From assembly GCA_937901905.1 (NCBI GenBank), contig CALDIF010000004.1, forward strand, positions 1 through 28,482: DNA of 28,482 nucleotides. The letters are read 5' to 3'. Both the position numbers and the translations under genes were made by a program. Shown here piece by piece: positions 8,937-16,323 of the stretch (its first letter is position 1; the number at the start of each line of letters is the position of its first letter). The notes under the pieces were generated by a model that made no database searches, was not told the DNA's origin, and worked only from the letters and a program-made list of their open reading frames with translations. Source of the DNA: an uncultured Porphyromonadaceae bacterium (GTDB lineage: Bacteria > Bacteroidota > Bacteroidia > Bacteroidales > Muribaculaceae).

Positions 8937-9058
8937 TATAACGGTTGTTAAGACATCATCTTTGTTTTTTTTAACGCTTTGCGCGCGCGTTTATTGTATG
9001 TACAGACACACAGTCGCGGCTTCACTCGATGCTCGAGAAGGAGGAGTGAGCCGAGACG

Positions 9059-11182
9059 TTACAGCACTACCTTGACCGCTCTGCCACCTGCAGTGACAAC
9101 GTACACACCGTGGGAGAGGTCACACACTCTTGCCACGCCGTCTACCGTTGTCGCGCTCGACACACATCGTCCCGACAGGTCATACACCACCACCCTATCG
9201 CCATCTCCGGTAAGCACAACGGTTATCGCCCCATTATCTGCAACGGCAATCAACTCGTTGCCGGCAACATTAACCTCGCCCACACCGGTCACAACGGGAT
9301 CTTGCATCGCTGCAAGTGCGTCCGCCTTGCCTCCGCCGAAGCGCGCCGGCTTGGCTGCTGTGTACTCGTCTTGTATAGCGGTCGACTTGAGCAACGTTTT
9401 CACTTGAGTGGCGTTCAGTTCACCGTTACGCTGAAGCATCAGTGCGACAATGCCCGACACCACAGGTGTTGCCATGGACGTGCCGCTATATTGTCCGTAG
9501 TAGTAGTCGGTATCGTCGACGGTGACGAGATTGGCATACCTTGTCGCATCGCTTATCATGCTCTCGCAGTAACGACTGTAAGCGGCGAGCAACACTGTGC
9601 CGGGAGCGGTGATAGTGGGGTGCTCTTGTCCGGCGAGATCTGTTCCGTAGGACGAGAAGGAACCCACGTCACCAATCGGCGAATAACTGCTCTGTGTGAA
9701 CGTGCGCCCGGTCGTGCTCGTGTAGGAATTGGCTCCGATATATGCGCCCACGGTTACCGTTGTCGGTGCACAAGCGAGGTCGCTGACCGAGATTAGGTTA
9801 TCACCGTCAACAAAGCCTTGCATACCACCGTTACTCGTGAACTGATGGTCGCTCACAAACGGCCATGCGTCGACACTCGTGCCGGCATTGCCGGTGAGTC
9901 TCACCGCCAGTCGACAAGAGGTCTTATACTCGCTTGTCAAATCACCCGCTACAATACCCTGCACGGTGTGAGTACCCGATGTGGCATCGGCTCCGGCAGC
10001 CATCTGCGCTACGGTAGATGACGTGAAATAGGTGGCAAATGTTTCGTCGTAAAATTCGCTTGACGGGTCGGCAGACAACATGACATATCCGTCGCTCATC
10101 TCGGGCAATGAATACACCGTTGCACCCGTTGACAGGTTAATCAACTCCAAACGTCCCGAAAACACCTCACCGTTACGACTCCAAGCGGTCATGCCTGCGT
10201 TGACAAACGACACGGTGCCGATGATTGAAGCCACTTGTTCGCCGTCGGCGGTGAAAGTGTGAGACAGGTGCATCTTCTTGTTGCCGTCGTTACCGGTACT
10301 CATCACCACGATGCCGCCGTCTTCACTTATCGCATCGACATAACGATTAAATCCGGTTCTCCCGTTGTGAGGACCGTCATTACTGCCGATACTGATGCTT
10401 ATCACGTACGGCTCGTCAAGTTGCTCGGCGATACTCGCGATATAGAACATGCTGTTGAGAATGTTTGCATCTGTCAGGCTGCTCCCCAAACCGCACAGGA
10501 CGATGTCGGCTTCGGGAGCCATGCCTCCGAGCCCTTCAACTATCGTTCCCGCCGCTGTACTTGCGGTGTGTGTTCCGTGAGTTGACGTTCCCGTGTCACA
10601 CGTGAGGGCGGCAATTTCGGCTGCGGTCGTATAATGGCTGCCCGGCAAGGTCTCTCCGCCGAACTCGGGCGCGGTTCCGTCGGTGACTTCGGGTAAATAG
10701 ACAGCCTTGATGCGACTGTTGCCGTCAGCGTCCTTGAACGCGATGTGGTTGAACTCGAAACCGGTGTCAATCACTCCCACGACGACCCCTTTGCCGGTGT
10801 AAGCCCTATCCAGTCCGGTGCCGGCATGCACAGCGTCAACGTTAGTCAACTCGCGCGCAATCAACGTACACGGCTCGACCTGCCGCTCAACCTCGATGCG
10901 CCGTACACCACCGAGCATCGACAGGCTTTCAAGCGCAGCAACGGGAACACCGGCAACCACGACATCGCCGGCATGGCTCTCAAGCACGGCACCGTTAGAA
11001 GCCAAGTCGGTCGCCATAGCGGCATCATAGTGATCGACAGTAATTATCACATGACAACTGCGTGTTCCTTGCAGTTGGCGAGACTTATGAGCCGACATCG
11101 TCATCATCGTCGCCGGTGACAACACGGCAGCGACCGACCACAAGCCGACCGATAACATTAAAGATGCAAGTATTCTTTTCAT
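9059..11182 (-). CDS. Secreted S8 subtilisin-like serine protease with T9SS-type C-terminus
   Basis: A 707-residue extracellular protease of the subtilase family. Residues 1-21 form a signal peptide, then an inhibitor-like propeptide segment (about 42-105). The catalytic triad is Asp139 (GVIDTGFEFNH), His202 (THGTHTAS) and Ser569 (YSGTSMATPVVSG); the oxyanion Asn is likely Asn298 in STGNDG. An insertion of roughly 130 residues (320-470) sits between Asn and Ser, in the position of a PA-like domain. The last 75 residues, with VVVYDLSGRCV and GVYVVTAGGRAVKVVL, are a type A T9SS sorting tail, so the protein is a likely substrate of the PorU-like sortase next door. I chose ATG 11182 because it begins the signal peptide directly; ATG 11194 and TTG 11203 lie too close to the -7 box at 11201-11208. 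Confidence 0.92.
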   Translation of the reverse strand: MKRILASLMLSVGLWSVAAVLSPATMMTMSAHKSRQLQGTRSCHVIITVDHYDAAMATDLASNGAVLESHAGDVVVAGVPVAALESLSMLGGVRRIEVERQVEPCTLIARELTNVDAVHAGTGLDRAYTGKGVVVGVIDTGFEFNHIAFKDADGNSRIKAVYLPEVTDGTAPEFGGETLPGSHYTTAAEIAALTCDTGTSTHGTHTASTAAGTIVEGLGGMAPEADIVLCGLGSSLTDANILNSMFYIASIAEQLDEPYVISISIGSNDGPHNGRTGFNRYVDAISEDGGIVVMSTGNDGNKKMHLSHTFTADGEQVASIIGTVSFVNAGMTAWSRNGEVFSGRLELINLSTGATVYSLPEMSDGYVMLSADPSSEFYDETFATYFTSSTVAQMAAGADATSGTHTVQGIVAGDLTSEYKTSCRLAVRLTGNAGTSVDAWPFVSDHQFTSNGGMQGFVDGDNLISVSDLACAPTTVTVGAYIGANSYTSTTGRTFTQSSYSPIGDVGSFSSYGTDLAGQEHPTITAPGTVLLAAYSRYCESMISDATRYANLVTVDDTDYYYGQYSGTSMATPVVSGIVALMLQRNGELNATQVKTLLKSTAIQDEYTAAKPARFGGGKADALAAMQDPVVTGVGEVNVAGNELIAVADNGAITVVLTGDGDRVVVYDLSGRCVSSATTVDGVARVCDLSHGVYVVTAGGRAVKVVL

Positions 11183-11200
11183 TTGTACGAACATTTTCGG

Positions 11201-11231
11201 CAAAGATAATAAAAAAGCTTGTAACTGTAAA
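11201..11231 (-). promoter_or_regulatory. Promoter of the subtilisin-like protease
   Basis: The minus strand has TATCTTTG (11208-11201), a perfect -7 box, with TTTA 19 nt upstream (11231-11228) as an imperfect -33 box. The leader to ATG 11182 would be short, about 12-16 nt. It diverges from the plus-strand promoter at 11271. Confidence 0.55.
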
Positions 11232-11270
11232 AAACTGCCTTGATGTCACAGCCTATTAGTTCGTTTTTTG

Positions 11271-11278
11271 TACCTTTG
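11271..11278 (+). promoter_or_regulatory. -7 box of the DHH phosphoesterase gene
   Basis: TACCTTTG at 11271-11278 is a perfect -7 box, 37 nt upstream of the ATG at 11316. I found no good -33 box 19-21 nt upstream, so the promoter is only half supported. Confidence 0.5.
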
Positions 11279-11315
11279 CAAATTCAAAACCTTTGTTGGT
11301 TAAACTTCACATATC

Positions 11316-12434
11316 ATGATACAACCAATCATAGACGACAATACTATCGAACGCTTGCGCACGGCCATCAACGCGGTTACCACAATGGTCATCACGTGTC
11401 ACATGGCACCTGACGGTGATGCCATAGGGGCATCGTTGGGTTTGGCTCACGTGCTGCAACGGCTCGGCAAGGACGTCCGTGTCGTCGTGCCCGACATGGT
11501 GCCTCGCACATTGTGGTTCTTGCCCGGTATGCGCGATGTTCTCGTGTACACCAAGCACGAAGCCCGGGCACGCGAGGTCATCAATGCGGCCAAAATCATC
11601 TTTTGCCTGGATTATAACACGTTCGCGCGAATTGATCGTCTCGCCGACCCTTTACTCGTCAGTCGTGCCACACGAGTGCTCATTGATCACCATCTCGACC
11701 CGTCTGACGAATTTGACATCACCGTTTCTGTTCCCGAGGCATCAAGCACGTGTGAGTTAATCTTCAGGGTGCTGTTACAGATGCGTCTGCTCAATCTTAT
11801 TGACCGACGAGCCGCCACATGCATATACACGGGATTGATGACCGACACCGGCAACTTCACTTACAGCACCGAAAATCCCGAGGTATTCGAAGTTGCCGCG
11901 GCTTTGGCACGTCGGCACATCGACACCAAGGCGATATACAACATGGCGATGAACACATTCAGTGCCGACTGCCTGAGATTGCAAGGCTATGCTATAGCCG
12001 AGAAAATGCAAGTGTTTGCCGACAAGCATGCCGCTCTAATCACGCTCACTCGCGAGGAATTATTGCGATACAACTACCACCGAGGCGACACCGAAGGGTT
12101 AGTAAACAAACCGCTGTCCATTCCGGGTATCACGTGGGTAATGTTTTTGCGAGAAGACCCCGAATTCATCAAGGTTTCATGCAGGTCATCGGGTGACTTC
12201 TCGGTGAGTGACATTTGTGAGAAATACTTTAACGGTGGCGGTCACACCAATGCTGCCGGCGGTGATTTTCGCGGCACGATGGACGAGGCGATAGGCATCT
12301 TCTACTCTATTCTGTCAGGTGAATACGACACAACAGATGACATCTCAAGGAGCGATAGCGGTGAGGTTTCGGACGAATCCTTATTGTCAACCGACTTGCC
12401 GTCAGACCCCGACTTTGTAATCACGGTTGACTGA
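11316..12434 (+). CDS. DHH/DHHA1 phosphoesterase, NrnA-like oligoribonuclease/pAp phosphatase
   Basis: A 372-residue cytoplasmic enzyme of the NrnA type, which degrades short RNA oligomers and/or dephosphorylates 3'-phosphoadenosine 5'-phosphate using Mn2+. The DHH domain shows motif I HMAPDGDAIGAS (29-40), the metal Asp at 99 (FCLDYN), the signature LIDHH (122-126) and TGLMTDTGNF near 178. The DHHA1 domain carries the substrate-binding GGGHTNAAGG near residue 318. Family length is about 310-350; this copy has an extra acidic, Ser/Asp-rich tail of about 40 residues that looks disordered. ATG at 11316 fits the family start. Whether it acts on nanoRNA, pAp or cyclic dinucleotide products cannot be told from sequence. 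Confidence 0.9.
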   Translation: MIQPIIDDNTIERLRTAINAVTTMVITCHMAPDGDAIGASLGLAHVLQRLGKDVRVVVPDMVPRTLWFLPGMRDVLVYTKHEARAREVINAAKIIFCLDYNTFARIDRLADPLLVSRATRVLIDHHLDPSDEFDITVSVPEASSTCELIFRVLLQMRLLNLIDRRAATCIYTGLMTDTGNFTYSTENPEVFEVAAALARRHIDTKAIYNMAMNTFSADCLRLQGYAIAEKMQVFADKHAALITLTREELLRYNYHRGDTEGLVNKPLSIPGITWVMFLREDPEFIKVSCRSSGDFSVSDICEKYFNGGGHTNAAGGDFRGTMDEAIGIFYSILSGEYDTTDDISRSDSGEVSDESLLSTDLPSDPDFVITVD

Positions 12435-12547
12435 ACACCATGTTTCAAGATGTCGGAGCCACATACCTCACTCCGATACCGGAACGTTGATCCGGTCTTA
12501 TCACAGCAATGACGAGTTATGAAATTTTGTGAATTTTGTGCCATTCA

Positions 12548-12579
12548 TTTAATTAATCGGAAACAAATCGCTAACTTTG
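12548..12579 (+). promoter_or_regulatory. Promoter of the DUF4827-glmM operon
   Basis: TTTA (12548-12551), a 20-nt spacer and TAACTTTG (12572-12579). Only the last base of the -33 box departs from consensus. The leader to ATG 12681 would be about 97 nt, much longer than for other genes here, leaving room for 5' regulation. Confidence 0.6.
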
Positions 12580-12680
12580 TGGCGTGTTTGCAGTCAAGTG
12601 ACTACAACACAAACTAACAGTGCAGCCGGTTATCGCAAGTTGCGGTGATTGATGTTGCGGTACTTTATAACAATTTTCCT

Positions 12681-13262
12681 ATGAAACGCAAACATCTGTT
12701 TTTTCTCTTGATACTTGCCGTGGCGACCACGCTCGCCTCATGCAGCAACAATGAGTCGTATGCCGATCGTCTCAACAATGAGCGCAACGCGACCAACGCG
12801 TTCTTGCGCAACTACCGTGTCATCAATGACATACCCGAAGACTCGGTGTTCGAGACAGGCGACAACGCGCCATTCTATCGCATTGACCCCGAGGGCAATG
12901 TGTATATGCAAGTGCTGAATGCAGGCAACCACAAGACCGACGCTGCCACCACCTCGATGCCGGTGTACTTCCGTTATACACGGTACAACATACAGCAATG
13001 GTACAGTACGGGACAACTCGTTGCATATAGTGACAATGCCACCGATAATATGAGCGCGTACTCCGCCTACTTCAACTACGACGACTTCACCCTGCCCGTG
13101 TCATCACAGTGGGGCTACGGAATACAGATGCCTCTCGATTACCTCGGTGTCGAAGACAGCGAAGTGTGGTTGCTCGTCAAGTCGCAGTACGGCATTCTCA
13201 ATGAGATCGGGTACGTACAGCCTTTCTTGTATCACATACGCTATTTTCATAGCATGATTTGA
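12681..13262 (+). CDS. DUF4827 family lipoprotein
   Basis: A 193-residue lipoprotein: MKRKHLFFLLILAVATTLAS then the lipobox Cys21 (LASC), so it should be lipid-anchored in the cell envelope. The mature part begins SNNESYADRLNNER and contains NVYMQVLNAGN, a Y-rich central beta region and the closing QPFLYHIRY. This matches the Bacteroidales family DUF4827, which looks distantly like an FKBP-type fold; I recall it next to glmM in other genomes, as here. The function is unknown. I took ATG 12681 because it starts the signal peptide; an in-frame GTG at 12645 would bury it. It is 53 nt ahead of glmM with no terminator between, so the two are likely co-transcribed. Confidence 0.85.
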   Translation: MKRKHLFFLLILAVATTLASCSNNESYADRLNNERNATNAFLRNYRVINDIPEDSVFETGDNAPFYRIDPEGNVYMQVLNAGNHKTDAATTSMPVYFRYTRYNIQQWYSTGQLVAYSDNATDNMSAYSAYFNYDDFTLPVSSQWGYGIQMPLDYLGVEDSEVWLLVKSQYGILNEIGYVQPFLYHIRYFHSMI

Positions 13263-13315
13263 TATATAGCACCCACGATTAGAACAGATATTGTCACATT
13301 GAAACAAAAATACAC

Positions 13316-14689
13316 ATGGCACTAATCAAATCCATATCAGGCATTCGAGGCACAATAGGTGGCAAGGCGGGCGATGGTTTGTCGCCGTTGGACATCATCA
13401 AGTTTGCTTCGGCTTATGCCACTTTTATTCGTCGCACCACAACTCGCACGAGTAATGTGATAGTGGTCGGACGTGACGCGCGATTAAGCGGTCGCATGGT
13501 TCTCAACATCGTCACCGGCGCGCTCACCGGCATGGGTTTCGACGTGGTCAACATCGGTCTTGCCACGACACCGACAACCGAACTGGCTGTCGTGTGGGAA
13601 AACGCGTGCGGTGGCATCATCATCACGGCGAGCCATAACCCCAAGCAGTGGAACGCACTCAAGTTGCTTAACGAGCAAGGCGAGTTTCTCAACGATGAGC
13701 AAGGTCGCGAGGTGTTGCGCATTGCCGAAGCCGAGGAATTCGACTACGCCGACGTTGACAAGTTGGGACGCGAAATGAAAAATTATACCTATCTGCGTCG
13801 TCACATTGACGCTGTGCTGTCATTACCGCTCGTCGATGTTGATGCTATACGCAAAGCCGACTTCACGGTTGCTGTTGATGCGGTCAACAGTGTTGGCGGT
13901 GTTGCCATTCCCAAGTTATTGGAGGCCTTGGGTGTCAAACACGTTGAGCGCTTGTATTGTGACCCGACGGGCAACTTCGGTCATACACCCGAACCGATCC
14001 CGCAAAACCTCACCGACATTGCCTCATTCATGGCAACCGGCAAGGTCGACGTGGGGTTTGTTGTTGACCCCGACGTGGACCGACTCGCTATCGTGATGGA
14101 AAACGGCGAATTTTTCGTTGAGGAGTACACTCTCGTTGCCGTTGCCGACTACGTGTTGTCACACACGCCCGGCTCCACCGTGAGCAACTTGTCTTCCTCT
14201 CGAGCACTACACGACATCACCGTGGCACACGGTTGCCAATACACGGCAGCCGCAGTGGGTGAGGTCAATGTCACTACCGAAATGCGACGCACCGGAGCCG
14301 TTATCGGCGGCGAGGGAAACGGCGGTGTGATATACCCCGCCCTGCACTACGGTAGGGACGCCCTCGTGGGTGTGGCGTTGTTCCTCTCGTTGTTGGCTCG
14401 CAGCGGAAAGAAAGTGAGCGAACTAAAGTTGACTTATCCTCAATATATCATCGTGAAGAATAAAGTGGAACTCACGCCCGACACCGACGTTGATGCCATT
14501 CTCGAGAAGGTCAAGCAACGTTTTGCCGGCGAACGATTAACCACGATTGACGGAGTGAAGATTGACTTTGAGGACGGGTGGGTGCATCTACGTCGCAGCA
14601 ACACCGAGCCCATTATACGCATCTATAGCGAGGCGCACACCGAGCAACGCGCTCAAGAACTCGCAGACGCCGTGATGCAAACTTTGTAA
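13316..14689 (+). CDS. glmM: Phosphoglucosamine mutase GlmM
   Basis: A 457-residue cytoplasmic alpha-D-phosphohexomutase. GlmM converts glucosamine-6-phosphate to glucosamine-1-phosphate on the way to UDP-GlcNAc for peptidoglycan and LPS. All four active-site loops are visible: the phosphoserine loop TASHNP with Ser106, the metal loop DPDVDRLAI near 250, the sugar loop GGEGNGG near 334, and the phosphate loop RRSNTEPIIRIY near 428. Length and the starting motif SISGIRGTIGG fit the Bacteroidales form. A closely related phosphomannomutase/phosphoglucomutase activity cannot be excluded from sequence. It is followed at once by a strong terminator. Confidence 0.93.
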   Translation: MALIKSISGIRGTIGGKAGDGLSPLDIIKFASAYATFIRRTTTRTSNVIVVGRDARLSGRMVLNIVTGALTGMGFDVVNIGLATTPTTELAVVWENACGGIIITASHNPKQWNALKLLNEQGEFLNDEQGREVLRIAEAEEFDYADVDKLGREMKNYTYLRRHIDAVLSLPLVDVDAIRKADFTVAVDAVNSVGGVAIPKLLEALGVKHVERLYCDPTGNFGHTPEPIPQNLTDIASFMATGKVDVGFVVDPDVDRLAIVMENGEFFVEEYTLVAVADYVLSHTPGSTVSNLSSSRALHDITVAHGCQYTAAAVGEVNVTTEMRRTGAVIGGEGNGGVIYPALHYGRDALVGVALFLSLLARSGKKVSELKLTYPQYIIVKNKVELTPDTDVDAILEKVKQRFAGERLTTIDGVKIDFEDGWVHLRRSNTEPIIRIYSEAHTEQRAQELADAVMQTL

Positions 14690-14706
14690 ACACTGAGAAC
14701 AGATTG

Positions 14707-14750
14707 AAAACAGAATGTCGGTGAGCACTTGCTCACCGACATTCTGTTTT
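14707..14750 (+). terminator. Terminator after glmM
   Basis: A perfect 20-bp stem (14707-14726 with 14731-14750), 4-nt loop, starting with A4 and ending with T4. It lies 18 nt after the glmM stop. The A4/T4 symmetry makes it able to act in both directions, which suits the convergent phoH gene. Confidence 0.85.
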
Positions 14751-14812
14751 ACTGAGTGCCAATCGGATCGGCTCGTCACGACATGATTGATGACTGCATG
14801 AGAAGTGAAAAG

Positions 14813-15769
14813 TCACTCCTCGCTTGATGTTTCACGTTCGTCATGACGCTCGTAGGCCTCAACAATGCGTTGCACGAGATGGTGTCGCACAATATCTTTC
14901 TTGCCGAATTCCACTACACCTATACCGGGCACACCCTGTAACACTTGTAATGCGTGAACCAGTCCGCTACGCGTGGTACGTGGCAGGTCTATCTGGGTCA
15001 CGTCGCCGGTAACTATCATCTTTGAGCCCATACCCAAGCGAGTGAGAAACATCTTGATTTGGTGCATTGATGTGTTTTGTGCCTCATCAAGCACTATTGC
15101 CGCGTCGTTGAGAGTGCGACCACGCATAAAGGCCAACGGGGCAATTTGTATCACGTTATTTTCCATATATTCTTTCAACTTGGCAATGGGTATCATATCT
15201 TCCAACGCATCGTAAAGCGGTTGCAAGTACGGGTCAATCTTGTCGCGCATGTCACCTGGCAAAAAACCGAGTTTCTCGCCCGCCTCAACAGCGGGACGCG
15301 ACAAAATGATACGACGCACCTCGCGATTTTTCAATGCCTTGACAGCCATTGCCACCGCCAAATATGTTTTTCCGGTGCCGGCAGGTCCCAAGGCGAAGGT
15401 CAAGTCATTCTCGGCTATTGTCTTGACAAGCAACTGCTGGTTGGGCGTACGGGGCGAGATGGGCTTACCGTTAACGCCGTAAACAATCACACCGTCCACC
15501 TTGATTTCGCGTGGCGGTGCCCCCTTGACAACATCGATAATGACGTCCTCGGGCAAAGTGTTACGCTCGGCACAGTATCGTTCTAACTGCTTGATTTTTG
15601 CCTCAAAGTCGGCTGTTTCCTGTTCATCGCCGATAACTGTAATCACCGTGCCTCGTGCCCCCATGCGCAGTTTCGGGAACAGGTTGCGTATGAGTTGCAA
15701 GTTACTGTTGTTTACACCGTAGAACACCACGGGGTCGACACTGTCAATTATTACGTGTCTTTCTATCAT
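14813..15769 (-). CDS. PhoH family ATPase (PhoH-L/YbeZ type)
   Basis: A 318-residue cytoplasmic P-loop ATPase related to E. coli YbeZ/PhoH, thought to act in RNA metabolism, often with the endoribonuclease YbeY. A short N-terminal KH/PhoH-N-like region (1-110) precedes the ATPase core with Walker A GPAGTGKT (128-135), Walker B IVLDEAQN (225-232), the PhoH motif SRPAVEAGEKLGFLPGD and the sensor region GDVTQIDLP. The C-terminus is short and charged. I used ATG 15769 rather than the TTG one codon upstream. A probable promoter lies 19-49 nt upstream. No ybeY is seen in this window. Confidence 0.92.
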   Translation of the reverse strand: MIERHVIIDSVDPVVFYGVNNSNLQLIRNLFPKLRMGARGTVITVIGDEQETADFEAKIKQLERYCAERNTLPEDVIIDVVKGAPPREIKVDGVIVYGVNGKPISPRTPNQQLLVKTIAENDLTFALGPAGTGKTYLAVAMAVKALKNREVRRIILSRPAVEAGEKLGFLPGDMRDKIDPYLQPLYDALEDMIPIAKLKEYMENNVIQIAPLAFMRGRTLNDAAIVLDEAQNTSMHQIKMFLTRLGMGSKMIVTGDVTQIDLPRTTRSGLVHALQVLQGVPGIGVVEFGKKDIVRHHLVQRIVEAYERHDERETSSEE

Positions 15770-15787
15770 CAATCAATGTGGATAAGA

Positions 15788-15818
15788 TAAAGATATAAGA
15801 GATATAAGTGGACTCAAC
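15788..15818 (-). promoter_or_regulatory. Probable promoter of phoH
   Basis: The minus strand has GTTG (15818-15815), a 19-nt spacer and TATCTTTA (15795-15788), one base off the -7 consensus. The leader to ATG 15769 would be about 15 nt. Confidence 0.45.
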
Positions 15819-15859
15819 AAATCATTTAGTCACATCACTGCCGGTCGCGCACTCTCGCC

Positions 15860-15973
15860 TTATTTTCTCTTAAGAGTCAGTGTCGCGACAACATATCCGG
15901 CAAGACTGTAATTCTTTTCTGAAAATTCCGGAATGTTACGAGCCTTCTCTTTTAAGTCGGAAAAACTGATCAT
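15860..15973 (-). CDS. Possible 37-residue protein
   Basis: An ATG at 15973 opens a 37-codon frame ending in TAA. The peptide starts MISFSDLKEKARNIPEFSEK and ends in TLTLKRK. It is amphipathic and basic at the end, with no signal peptide or obvious membrane segment, and I do not recognise it. Support comes from context: a consensus minus-strand promoter (16071-16101) sits about 100 nt upstream in the same direction with nothing else to drive, and the 15 nt before the ATG are AT-rich as is usual for Bacteroidota initiation. It lies 90 nt upstream of phoH. Chance alone could give a frame this short. Confidence 0.42.
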   Translation of the reverse strand: MISFSDLKEKARNIPEFSEKNYSLAGYVVATLTLKRK

Positions 15974-16070
15974 GACTTTTGATAAGATAAATTAATGAAT
16001 GAAAAACAAACGATTGCTTTAATCGGTATTTTTAAGGTCGTTTCGCTCGCTGAAGTTCGACTTCCGAATG

Positions 16071-16101
16071 CAAAATTATCAATTTTTCCTGACACTTGCA
16101 A
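16071..16101 (-). promoter_or_regulatory. Promoter upstream of the 37-codon frame
   Basis: The minus strand has TTG (16101-16099), a 20-nt spacer and TAATTTTG (16078-16071). This is a perfect -7 box at perfect spacing, the same -7 sequence as in front of argS. Predicted start is near 16067, with a leader of about 93 nt to ATG 15973. Confidence 0.6.
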
Positions 16102-16259
16102 TTTCATGTGTTTAAACGAGAGTCTGCTGATACAAATCTCAGAATGGCGATTTCCGGCGTGATATAATCAAGAAGACATAAGAAGAACAAAGGGTTTGAT
16201 TTATCACGATATAATTATAATCGGACTATATAGGTTGACGACAATCTATCCTACAAATG

Positions 16260-16294
16260 CGCGAGGGAACGTCCGGCATGGTCGTTCCCTCGCG
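16260..16294 (-). terminator. Hairpin after the OMPP1/FadL-type gene
   Basis: CGCGAGGGAACG (16260-16271) pairs with CGTTCCCTCGCG (16283-16294), a perfect 12-bp GC-rich stem with an 11-nt loop, 30 nt past the stop codon. It has no T run, so termination strength is uncertain; it may mainly protect the 3' end. Confidence 0.5.
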
Positions 16295-16323
16295 TGAAGT
16301 TGTCACTTGAAACGACGATTTCG

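Larger units (their letters stand above)
15974..16323. other. Intergenic region with promoter and leader
   Basis: No gene longer than 20 codons is supported. The left part looks like the leader of the 37-codon frame, including a small GAAGT/ACTTC hairpin near its predicted 5' end. The minus-strand promoter is at 16071-16101. The right part holds AT-rich sequence and the hairpin at 16260-16294 behind the outer-membrane-protein gene. Confidence 0.5.

Noticed and set aside
8960..8995. AACGC/GCGTT inverted repeat next to a T8 run, considered as a terminator after the protease gene
   Set aside because: On the minus strand, where it would be needed, the stem is followed by A8 rather than T; on the plus strand no gene precedes it.
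12454..12545. Weak TCGGAG/CTCCGA stem and two TTTTGTG copies between the DHH gene and DUF4827, considered as a terminator or Rex operator
   Set aside because: The stem is only 6 bp with no T run, and the TTTTGTG copies are direct, not inverted as a Rex site requires.
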